A stretch of 64,000 nt of DNA. It comes from Larimichthys crocea. Lineage: Eukaryota > Chordata > Actinopteri > Sciaenidae. The stretch lies in contig NC_040020.1 in assembly GCF_000972845.2 (NCBI RefSeq), positions 3,162,669-3,226,668 on the forward strand. The letters are read 5' to 3'. The notes under the pieces are model-generated. The model was not told where the DNA came from. It saw only the letters and a list, made by a program, of their open reading frames with translations, and searched no databases. This document shows, in pieces, positions 23,279 to 35,921 of this stretch (positions are counted from its first letter, which is position 1; every line of letters starts with the position of its first letter). Made by a program: the position numbers and the translations under genes.

Positions 23279-26200
23279 TTAGGTCTTGATCACGCCTCCG
23301 TCTCCTTCGCTTACAAAACGCTTCCGCCCTCTAATGGAGGAGACAGAGATTTTAGAGACACTTTAGCGTGCATCTTACGCATGTTATTAAAGAATAAGGC
23401 TGGTTATGTTTTAGATTTTTCTGGTTGTCAACAACTCCTGTGCAAATACCAAAACCACCGAGGACTGTCTGTGTATTTTCTCTGTGCCACAGACCTCCAT
23501 TGTTGTCCAAAAACTATTAAAAACACTTAAATGAGTCACACTGTTGCATTGAGTGACATGTTCCTTCATTGCCACAAACATAGGCACTGTATAATTTGAA
23601 TAAATACCACATCCTGTTGCTGTTAATACACTATTTACTTAGTAGGAACACTGAGAGCCACAGACATGCTAAGGAAGTCATAAAGTATTTACAGATGCAC
23701 AATCACATGTTGGTTTTCGTTTTTATTTCCACAGGATTTGTTGTCAATAAGAACCAGCCATTATGAATGACCTTGTTGAAAGATATGAAAAAAGTGCTGA
23801 CTAACCTGGAGGGACAGGCATCCCTCAGCTGTTTGGTGATGACAGACTCCTTGTAGCAGAGGTCCACGAAGCTCTCCATGAGGGAGTGGGCATGTGGCAC
23901 GTCGAGGCTGATTTCAGGCAGCTCGTTGTAAACACGCTCGAAGCCCTTCATGAGATTAAAACGGAAAGCGTGACTACAAAGTTAAATCCACATGAATTTT
24001 CAGATTTGTTCAAACACATATTGGGAAACTAGTAGAAATAAACAAACAAACAAACAAACAAACACAAAAAGGCACTGACCCTGTTCATCTGATCCACAGT
24101 GATGAGGCCTGTTTTCCAGAAAGACTTCAGCAGTTTTATCATCATATGACTGGCAGTGTCGCCTTTGGACTCCAGCACCATCACTATAGTCTGAAAAAGG
24201 ATGAGAAAACATAACGTGTAAGAAAGAGACGTGTCTAATCGTCTATTAATAAACTCAAACATCTGCAGGCTGCACATTTCACCACATGGTGGCAGTGCTT
24301 GCCCTTTGCCATTATTTTATACCTGAGGAGAGGGTGCAGGGGCAAGAGTTTGACAATTGTTCACTCAGTGCTGTTCGTTGCAGATGCAATGCTTTGCAGC
24401 ACTTAGTCACACACAGAGATGTATAAAGTACTGGAGTAAAGGAGTGGAGTATAAGTACAAGTGCTATTTCAAAAAAATGACTTGAGTAGAAGTTAAAGTG
24501 TTCTTTAAATACCATACTTAAGTGAAAGTACTAAAGTATTCAAAATGTTTTGTACTTAAGTATTGCAAGTATGTAAAAAATTGCTACTCAAGTACTGAAA
24601 GTAAAAGTACTGTTGTTTATATTATTTCAAATACAACTTCTAATGTTACAGTGTTACAATGTTCATGGTAGAGTTCTGTGATTTCCGATGGTCTGTGAAT
24701 GCGTCTGAATGAATGCAAGAGTGAGGGGGCGGGTGAGCAGGTGAGAGAGCGCGCCTGGGTGTCAGGTGTATGACGTACGGCGCACGAGCGAGGTTGATGT
24801 GTGAGACCGGGACTGTTCTGTTGGGTTTTTGTAATGGTTACGGTCGACAGTCACTGAGTCCTGGAACCAAACCGTTCAGCAATAAATGCAGGTTTGTTCA
24901 ATATCGCCTCGTCATTCACAAGTAACGATTCAGCACATGAAAAATGTATCGGAGTAAAAGTATTAAATTCATCAAAAATATGTAGTGCAGTAAAAGTGGA
25001 AGTTGGGGAAAAGAAATAATACTCCAAAAAAGCACAGATACTGCATTTTAGTACTTAAGTACAGTACTTAAGTGGTTCCACTTCGTTGCTATACATCTCT
25101 GGTCACACACACTACCAACTACTATAGGTCACTGCTGCTAAATGTAGCTGCTGTTAGCTCAGTCAGTTATTCGCATTGCTGCCTGGACTGTAAGTTCAGA
25201 GCACTGGAGGAGTGTTTACACTGGTGCCACAGGTGAATAAGGCAACAACAGAGAAGCAAAAGGCTGCCGGCTGAGTAAGATTGTGTCGTTGTAATCAGAA
25301 CAAATACACGTGTACAGCCGTCCATATTTACAAGTGTGTAAGCGAATTGCACTCTGAAACAGGGGGCGGCAAATTGCAAAAAAATCCAATTACCAAAAAA
25401 AGTATTTTAATTTGTGGTTATCTGTAGCCAATTAAAATAGAGACAAATGGCAGAGAAAGTCCAGCTGGCTGAATACGCTCTGACCAGGCTACACAACCGA
25501 TACAACAGTACACTGTGTACACAACCAAAGCCAAAAAACCACAACAAGCATTTGGTAACCAGCTCATCATCACCTGTTTCACGCAAAGCAAAGTGTTTTC
25601 TGAACTTAAATTAGAGCCGCCGTGAATACATATATTCAGCAACGCCCTGAGAAGTTATATTCGTGGGTTACGCAATATGTCTTCCCCATTTTACATTGAT
25701 TGATTTGGACAGAGCTCGGTTAATACATGTAGTGCAAATGAGAGAATGTGTCTGTCTGGCAGACACACACTGTCCTTGGCAGAAAACAGAAATGACAGTC
25801 CCACCAAAAAAAAAAAAAACAGTTTTCCCTCTGCAGTCCACTTGACTGAGCGGAAAGAGAAAATACTTTTCGCTGTGCTGAATTTAACTTGTCACAACGT
25901 GAGGAGAACATGGAGAAACCTGACATCCTCTGTTTGCCATTGTACCTGCAGTTATACTCGAGGCTGTTTCCATCCCGTTTCGTCATGCATAACACTTCCG
26001 CATGTCAGTGTCTTACGTCGGTTTGAATCTGTGTGCCTTTTATAATTTGTTTTGTTGGTGGATAAAGAAGAGCGTTTTATGATAGAATAAACACCAAACA
26101 TTAAGTCCTTAATACCTCGTAGACCAGCTCGTGGTGGAAGTGTGGTACTTCCAGGTCCCGCAGACAGTGCTCTGCCTCGGCCACATCTCCTGAGATCAGG

Positions 26201-29200
26201 TACTCCTTGAGCAGAAGGTTCATCTGGAAAAGAAAACACACAAAAAATGTTTTAGTTTTTCCACCTTCAGTTTCCGTGTGCAGCTGGAATGAAGTAAAAC
26301 ATGTAACTGTGACTGGAAAGGGTTGGGCTGCTCATTTTCTGGACAGGATGGAGAGACGTGGGTTAAATCTTTGTCTCAGAACAACACAGCTGTGATTCTG
26401 GTGTGATTACTGACGTTGTAATATTGTGAAAATGTAAATTTTCCATGTTTCAGTACAGTTCAATTATTTACCACCGCACAAACGTGTGTGTTCTGAGCTA
26501 AATATCTCTACACACTACAGAGCTGCACACACTTCAACCGTGTTTGCTTAAAAAGTTATTTATGGAATAATTAGTCATACCGCTTGAGATTTGAGAGGCT
26601 TGTGATTAATGCAATGAGTTCAAAACCCTCAAAGCGAGTCCAACACTTGTGAGTCCACTCTGGACAAAATAAAAATAATGTGTGAATGTGTGTGTACCCT
26701 CCCTTTCCCCCCCCTCAGCATCAGGGGGGAAAGGGAGGGTATGGGTCGTGTACAGGCCGAACAGTGACAGAAGAGAGGATGAAGAAATTTTGGAGGATTA
26801 GAAGAGGCTGCGAGCGAGAGGGGCGAGTGAAAGAGGCCTTGTGCCCCGAGGCTGCGCACAGCCAGGCAGGAAATCAAAACTGGACAGGAGAGCCTGCAGG
26901 TCTGAGGATTACACAGTGCTACACGACTGTAAACACACTGAGGGACCACTCCCCCATTTCTAAACACATGCACCAAAAAAGTATATATATACACACAAAA
27001 ATCACTGGAAATGTTGCATAACTGATTACAAGATGTGCACTTGAAACTCCCACATTATCCACGCCCACATTAACACTGAATAATTGGGGCATGATCATGT
27101 GTGTGTGTGCAGTGTGTGTGCAGTGTGTGTTTCAGTTAAACACTGAAGGGTGTGTATCAGTCGGCCCCTCCTGTGGCCACATTTTTTGCAGTTCTCATTT
27201 CTCAGGGGAGATAAGTGCCGCGCTGACACAGCAACACGGCAGAAGGCTCGCCTGTGGCTTTCTACCCAGCATGCATTCCTGCCTTCTGTTGATGTACGCG
27301 ATATTATGTCAATAAAAGAAGAGGAGCTCGTCAATGCAGTTCAAGTTCATTTTCAATATGGAAACGAACAAAGTGACTCAGTTTGTGGTCGTTAAAAACG
27401 GACTGAGCTTACCTCCTTGATGAGATGTTTGACGGGTCTCAGGCCTCCGCCCACGCCCCACACGTTATCTAGACGCATCATCTCCCTCTTCATAGTCAGC
27501 AGCACCGCAGCACGGTCCAAAGCAACTCTGACAAAAAAAAAAACATAACCCACAAACAAAATGTTTTTGCACAGAAATAGGGGGGAAAAATAGCAAGGCT
27601 AGAGTGAGCTTGGAGGTCCAATTACCAAGATGACATGTTATTTTTTCCTGTTGAAACATTATTTGATAAATGTGCTGCACTTGGTGAGGACGACATCTGA
27701 CTGCAAAATTATGTCAAAATATTCACCTAATAGGGATTTTAATTACATTTTACCGCTGTCAAATTGAACATTTTGACATTACATCTGTATACTAAATTTT
27801 TGCTCGTGCGGGCTCACCTGGCATGGTCACAGTCCACTTTGCCCTTGTAACAGTCCAGGAAAGACATGGGCAGGATGTGGTCCGCAATGGCTCTGGCTAT
27901 GAACTGGCCCAACATCTGAGAGACATACAAAACATAGTTTAGAACGAGATTTCTCTCTCCTGTTATGCACACAACAACAAAAAAGGCACAACCAGAACTC
28001 TGAGGCTCTGATGGCCATTTCCCCCCCCTCTGCATCATGTCCTACCTGTGGAGCCTCCGGTGTGTCCAGTATGAGGTCTGGCAGCTCTTTGAGCATCTTA
28101 TCGAAGGCGCGGGCCATGTCACTTTGTGACAGCAGCTTGCCCGACAGATCCGAGAGCAGACGGGAGGTCAGCTCTCTGTGGCTGGCCTTGCCTTCGAGGG
28201 CCAGGGACACAGCCAGGGAGGAGAACTCGTACTTATGCGGGCCGAGGTTGAGCCCCTTCAGCAACATCTGACGGGAGATGACAGGCACTGTCTAATTATC
28301 ATTCATCCATATCATGCATCCCTGGTCGGCATGCATCGAGTGAACAGGAGAAGTCACTCACCTGGACCTCTTTTGTGTCTCCATGTTCAAAGTACTCCTG
28401 AACAATTGGGTTGACCATTTTCTCCAGTTCCCTCTCATCCACTTCTGGTACAACTGTTGCATAAACTGTGTCCCCCTGTGCAAGAACAAAACACATCATC
28501 AGAAAAGAAATGCAAATTAATTATTGCAAGTTTTACTTAATTTGCTACGTAATCATATATTCCTCTACATTTTAGTCACTTATCGAAAAACCAGAATCCT
28601 GAAATCAAGGTCAAGGTTTTTTGTGCAATCCAGATCTGAAATGTTATAAAGTATCATCATAATCTGACATCATCACTGATATTTATCTTAAAAAATGCCC
28701 GTGTTATATGTCCTTAATCTGTCACTCTGTGACGATGCAACTTAAAACCTCTCTCTCTCTTTTCAACACTTGTGTTAGAGGAAGCCAAGAATGTCAAAAC
28801 CGGTCCAACTCACTTCTCAGGTGAGGTGTTGCTAACTAGAGGAGAACAATAGTAAGCACTGAGAAAAAAATAAATATATATCTTGGCACAGAGTGAATAC
28901 ATAACTATAAAAAGGAGAAATAATAAAAAAAGAGAGAACAACTACTTTTTTACTTCTTTTTTTCCATGAGAAAAAGTCCCATTTTACTGTCAGCTCATAA
29001 AAAAAATATAATTACTCAAATGTCTTGACCTCTTCTGAGCCAAAGTTTATATAACAAGAAAAACAAATGAGTATAAAAGAAGGACTGTAGCCAAAACTCT
29101 GATTCACTTTCCTGTTTCCTGCTCATGTTGCATAAAGTGATTGTTGACTGCAGAGGGTGAAGGGAGAGAACCAAAACAATAATTTATGGCCAAGTACAGG

Positions 29201-32200
29201 AGGAAGAATGAACCAGTTTTTTTAAAACCAAGGATTGGTCCAAGGAGAGAAAAACGGACGTTCTCAAGCATTATTATTTTTATAAATTTGAGAATCATGC
29301 GATCCCTCGTAGGGCACCGTCTGCACACGTCCTTGGTCTTTTTCAGTATCACTCTGACCCATTTCCCTGTTAACACACTGACATCTTTCTGCTAAAGCTC
29401 CTACAACACTCAAGGACAAATCCCACTGGCTTTTCACAACCGTTCCCAAAACGTTATCAACTTCTTACTCACAGAAGCTCCGTTCCCACTCTGCCATTCA
29501 GTCAGCGTGACCATGACAGGAGACTTTCAGCATCTCACACACAACGTTCGCTTGATAATGGGGTTAAAGATCGAAAAGTGCGATGGGAAAAAGCCACCTG
29601 GATCAAACAATTGTTTGAGTTGGCATGTTTCGCATGAGCTTTGGCCGAATCACGTGGACTTTGATTAATCCATTGGGAAATAAATTACAAAAACATCTTT
29701 GACCTCATGCCATCCAAGATATTACAGTTCATCACAAGAGGGCAAATGCACTGCGTAATTCATTACAGATGCAAGAGTGCATATGCTTGTTGTCCCGAGC
29801 ACGGACAAACATTATCTTGTTCGCGGAGCGAAAGCCTCGTTTATATTCAGCGCGTTTCAGCAGCAGCAGCCCTTCAACATCAGCACGTTCGTTTGACACG
29901 AGAAATAAAAGCGGTCATCCAGTAAGCCACAGCTTTGATCAGCGGGGCCTCTTTGGAACAAAAAAAGCTGCTCCGCACAACAGGTCAGAGCGGCAACAAC
30001 TGAGATAAACAGTTCACAGAGAGAGAGAGAGAGTGTGTGAGTGTGTGTGCAGAGGCTCAGGTAGAGAAAACATTTTGGAAATTCCTCAGTGCAAAAAAAA
30101 AGAAAACACGCATATTAATGTTGAAAAATGTCAAATATGTTTTGGATTTTAAAATGTGGGTTGGGAAAAGGAATTTAAAGACTTTGCCTAATTGGTAAAT
30201 TTCCCATTTTAACTACAAAATTAAATAAATTCCAAATCACAAAAATGCCTGGTAAACCAATTCATATTCAAAAATAGTTGTGGGTTGTGGTTTAAATAAT
30301 CAAATCCTCAGATACTTCTCTGTATCTCCACATCATTGCAAATAAGGGAAAACTCAATGATTCTCATGGTTTAAATAAAGGTTTGATTGGATGTTAAATC
30401 TACATTTTTAAAAACTCTTAGCACAAGACCTGAGGCCCCATGCTGGCCGACAACCATGAGCTGCAACGCCATGACCTCGCATCCTGCCAAGACCTTTGTT
30501 GCACTTCATTACCCATCTTTCTCTCTCACTCCTTATCTCTCAACCGTCAACTGTCCGATAAAGAAATAGTCCCAATTCTTTCAGATAAATATGCATACAA
30601 GTCCAAAAGTCTGCTACACTCACTCACCTGAGCAGATTCATCATAGTTGGGGTCCCGTACATCAGGCTCCTCATCTTCATAAACCATCCCAGCAGCCCCC
30701 CAAACTCCTTTACCACCTGCTCCACCTGGAGACAACCAGCAGACAAAAACCATGAAGGTGTGTTTCAACGTGTTTCCAACCAAAACTACTGTCAGCAATC
30801 AGCACATGTGCACAAATCACATCAGAAACTGTCACATCTTCATGACCAGAAATAAGTCCAGAAATACACTCAACAAATCTTTCTACCAATGCTTTTTTTC
30901 CCCACATTTTCATTCTGGTACTTGAGGTTATAGCTCATCAGCCTGTGTTCACTGTTGTTAACTGATCGTCAACAAAATATGTCAAGTGTTCAGGTCTTCT
31001 CTACATGGCTGAACTTCTGCATGCTACAGAAAATGGTCCTCTCCGCCTCAAAGAAGCCTCCGGGCACAGAGCCTGCGGCAGCTTCTGAAAGAAATCCTCA
31101 AACTGACCTTTTTTGGGCAGGCCTCTGCCTTTGCCCGTCCTGGATTTGCGGTCGTTGGTGTTGACTTTGCCCTTTGGACTGTTTGGGTCACCTCCTACCA
31201 CATCTCCTGACTCGGAGAAGGACTCGCTGGTGGAGTTGCGGGACGAGGACTTGCGCAGGCGGCGCTTGGCTTTGGCTTTGAGGCGCGCCTCGTGGAGAGC
31301 CTTCTCCTGAGGCGTCCAGTTGCCGTTCACCTCCGCGTCGTTCACGTCTTCGTCGCCGCTGTAGGGGTGGTTGGCCTCCGCCAGGTTGTTGTCGAAAGAG
31401 AACATCCCTGTGGTCAGAAAATTTGAACGGTTCATGTTTGTTGTTGTAGTGCTATAAAAACATGTGCAAGTCACATATTGGTACAATATGTGGCTCAAAG
31501 TAAGCAGACACAACAGCAACAGCGTGGGTAAAACGTGTGCACGGTATGAGGTCCACATAGAAATGGTTTTCAATCAAATCCCTGCAGCCAGTATCCAAAA
31601 TTTTATGGAAAGCCTTCCCAGAAGAGTGAAAGTCATAGTTTTATTAGTGTATATCTAAAGCATATCTTTAGTTTTACTTGTGTGACATGACTCCCAGAAA
31701 CAAAAACATATTAGTAAGAGTGTAAACCACATAAAAAAAAAAAAAGGAAATCCTGATGGAAAATTCAGTTGTAATGTGAATTTCTGTTAGAAATGAGCTA
31801 ATTTATAAGAAATACATTAAGAATAATGGCAGAGATTCAAAGATTCTGCCCTGTACGTCTCCCTCATGTTGACAATTAATGTGCCGATGTTGTTTAGCTT
31901 TGATTTAAGTGCACCACAAACGCTACAGATCATCTTTGTGCATTCACAAAACTGCACCAACACCTACACGACGGCAACACAGGGGCCCGGGGCATGAAAA
32001 CAATGCTCTCCGCCTGCATGTGCTACAGCCACCTCCACCTCCACGTGTCAGAGCCATGTTTTACATGTCGAGTCAAAGGTCATATAACCACCGGCTCTGT
32101 CGGGGCGTAAGGTGTCGAGTAACTTGATACACTATTCTCCTTTGTATGTTGTGTTTCGGGGGGGTAAAGTCCTGTCCTGTTGTAGAGACAGAGACAACAA

Positions 32201-35200
32201 GTGAGACTGGAGCAGTCCTGCAGGGAGGGAGGGAGCAAAGGGGAACACGTGGAGAAACGCTGACGCTAGTTTTTTTTCTTCTTTTCTTTTTTTTATTCCT
32301 CCGTCTTCTCGCGATCTGTCCGTGGCAGCTAGAGTGGACCTGACTACATATGGCATGGTTGGGTCGATGAACGATCACATGACTCGGGCTGCAGGAAAGA
32401 GAGAGAGAGAGAGAGGAAAACAGCAGGAGGAGGAGGAATGTCTGAGGGTGTAATGAATACTTGCAAGGGCCCCAAATGGCAGTTTGAGGAGTTATGGCCC
32501 TATAGATTACAGGACATGTAGGAAACACACAGAGGGAGGGAGAGAGGGGAAAAAAGGTCCAGGCTACAGATAAAAGTAACAAATTAAAAATAAAAAAAAA
32601 GGAGGTGTAGTCACAAAATAATAAAGTTAGAACCAACTTTACAAAAAGTATTCAAAAGATCTAAAATGTTCAGTCTGCTCTGGAGGGCAAAGGAAGCACC
32701 TTTGAGCCAAGCAGGACTTAACCTGTTACAGTAACTCCAGCGCCACACCCTTGGCCTTCAAAATCTGTAAACAGCCGACCATGTGTCATGTCCTCCTCCT
32801 CCTCCTCCTTCCCTCACGTAGCCCGCGGTCGCCTTGCCAGCGTTATAAATTAGGAACTAACCAATGGTAGAGTGTCAAATACACGACCGGCCAATTGGAC
32901 AAGAGCAAAAAAGGAAAGAAAAACAAAAAAACTGGAAGGCGGAAAAAAAAGTCAGAGCAGCTTGCCAAGACAAGGAGTTGCAAAACAAGCATAACAAAAT
33001 GAAGTCAGGCTAACGAAGTTTTTAAAAAAAACAAACAAAGATTGTGTTGCAGATCTTTCCTGTAAAACTTTACAAGGTTTTAATCTGCAAAGATAAGTCC
33101 ATGTGTCACATAAATAGCACAGTCACATAAATCTACAGCAACAAAACCACTCTGCACGCCTACCCTGCGTACACCAAGATGAATATTAAACCGCACAACG
33201 CTGTCGTGATGGTTTTAAAAAGACGCCCACACACTTATCCGTTTAAAAAAAAAAGCCAGATGCAGACCAGCAGAGGACCTCTGCCCTAAATGCTGTGTGG
33301 GAGCTTTCCACAGTGTCAAGGCATTTTGGTTTTAAGCCTGTGTACTGTAGCAGTGTTTATGAATGAGAGAGAGGTCAGTGAAGCACATTCCTCCCGAGAC
33401 ACAGACCTAGTTTTGTACGTATGCAGTTTAAATTTCTGGGAGAATCTGTCAAATACAGCAACATTTTTAAAGTCTCCTCCTCCTCCACGATGTATTATAG
33501 TTTGACAAGCAAGTTTCTCTGTCCTCGTTTTAAAGTTTTAAGACGTGTACGCACAAGATCTGTGCCATCGCAACTGTGTCCGGCAGGGAAACTTATATAA
33601 ACTGCATCACAGACTTTTTTTTTGTGGAAAAACCAGATCGGACATGAGTTAATATTCAAAGCAGGAGGATCTTTGCGTGTCTGCGGGATGTTTAAAGACA
33701 AACTGTTATGCAGATGACGCTTTGATTTAGATTCAGGCTGTTTTATTAATCCCTGAGATCCTTAAACAAACTGCAAACACAATCTAAACTATATTAACTT
33801 TTAACCACATGTAAAATGGTCAGTCAGAAAGTAGCAGAGGGGGATCTAATTTGCTAAGAAGGGTTGCACACAAGGACCGAAGCAAACTCTGTGTGTTATG
33901 GACAACTTTTTATTCTTTTAAAATCCTGTTTTCTTTCTGTTTTTAACATTATCGCAGCCTGCACTCTCTTGAAGTCTCACTCTCAGTTGAACGCCAATGA
34001 TTAAAATAAAAGGTCACCTGTGTAATAAAAATCTAAACGAGATCTTTATCCGTCGACCCACGCACAGTTAAAAAAAACATAAGTAAAAACATGTGCGATG
34101 TCCTCTATGGTCACACGAGCATCTCCACAATGATAGAGTGGACAAAAAGAAAAAGCCTAACTGCATCTGGTCCCGTGGTGATTATCTGTGAAGACACAGA
34201 AGGGTGTGGACGTCCCAGAGGTTTAACTGTCATTTGATTTAATGAAAGGAGACTTTAAAAAGAACACGTCACGGTAACTTTGTGTAAATATACACACAAC
34301 AGTGCAGACCGGAGCTGAGGAAGTGGCCACACACACTCTGCACAAATAAAAGTACAAGAGGGGGTTAATCACATGTGAAACGATGTTATGTCTCCTGTTT
34401 TATTAATGCAGAGTGAGAAAAATGAACTTCATTCAGTGAGTGGAGACTCGTGCAGCATTGCTGACTCGTGCTTCTTGGGTCAAATGCTGTAACAGCTGCG
34501 GAGCAAAAACACAGATAACGTGCATACGAATGATTAGAGCTCAGATAAACTAAGCAGCTCCGTCTGATAACGTTGTTTTTAGATATAATTTTTTATTTTT
34601 TTTAAATCAGCCGTCACCTCCACTGATAAAACACTCTGTTAAACAGCTGCTTTGTTCAGTCTCCAAACTGACGAACTTAGTGCAAACGGACGGTCTGTGC
34701 AAACATAGAGATAGGGGGTAAACCATAACATAATGTGTACTCACGAACAGATCTGCTTTGACATTTACGGCGGTGGGTTTCTTCCACGATGCTTTTAACA
34801 CGTGTATTTATCCAAAGGAGTTATGTAAATGTCCCCACAGGTGGGGCTTTAAATCTGCACCTATGGGAGCACTTAATCACGGCATAGACCTGCTCTGTGT
34901 TACATGCCGAAACAGATGGATTGTGGAGAAACGTTACATTATAAGTTACCTACCATACACAGAACGATCATATAAAATGAATCATGACTGAGTATAAAGA
35001 CTTCATTTCTCATTTGTGGGTCATTTATCCTCCTTAAAAACGCAACAGGCTGGGCTATTTTTGCAGGATTTAGCTTCTAGATAGAGAAATCGCGTAACTT
35101 CATTGATACCCAAAGGGAAATTTTAGTGTTGGAGCCACAGTTACAAGTATGACACGTGACTGTAGCATGAGGTATATACAAGAGGATAAAAAAGAAAAGT

Positions 35201-35885
35201 CTAAGAAGGAAGAACATAAAACTTCTGTGTAGAATATACACAAAAATCTCTGTACTATAACTTGTGCAATAAAATGTGCATCCATCCAGAACTGTGGTAC
35301 TACTCGTCAGGTGTTTTGTCGAGTTTATTTAAAAAAAAAAGAACAACCTGACAATCAAGTAAAACCCACCTGCTGATTAAGGCTGTAAGATGTGGTATAA
35401 AAGCCTCAAACATGCTGGTCAAGTGTGACGAGTTCATATTATTCAGTCAAACTATTTTCAAAAGGTCAGGAGAACATTTTTAGATCTAAAAAAAAGTGGA
35501 CATTTGTGTGTTTTTAAGCCGGTAAACTCTAAATAATCCGTCTGATTTATTGATAATAAACTGTAATCAGTAGCTTTGACCCAAAACAGGACGGTCTTTA
35601 AGGCCAGGGGAGGAGAGCCATGTTTGAAGAGTGTACTTGTGGGTTATAGTATGCAAGTATGCAAGTTGTACATACTTCACACACTGTTCTGCTTACAGAT
35701 TGACCCACAAATGTATAGATGAGCCGGTTTTTCTCCCCCACTTCTTTTTCTTAAACCAGACACAGACAATAGAGTCTTTGAGTGCGTCTGTGACCTGCTC
35801 GATCGAGCGTGTCTGACCTTGCTTGGGCAAAAGAGCTGATCAAATTCATGCAGGGGGGGAAAAAACGACATCTGTGCATCTTTAC

Positions 35886-35921
<36 letters not shown>

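Noticed and set aside
29769..30008. 79-codon plus-strand frame in pdcd4 intron 3
   Set aside because: Lies within repeat-like CpG-rich sequence; no domain and no conserved start or splice context.
32073..32636. 187-codon minus-strand open frame in pdcd4 intron 1
   Set aside because: Composition follows T/C-rich tracts; no domain, no conserved motif, no splice context.
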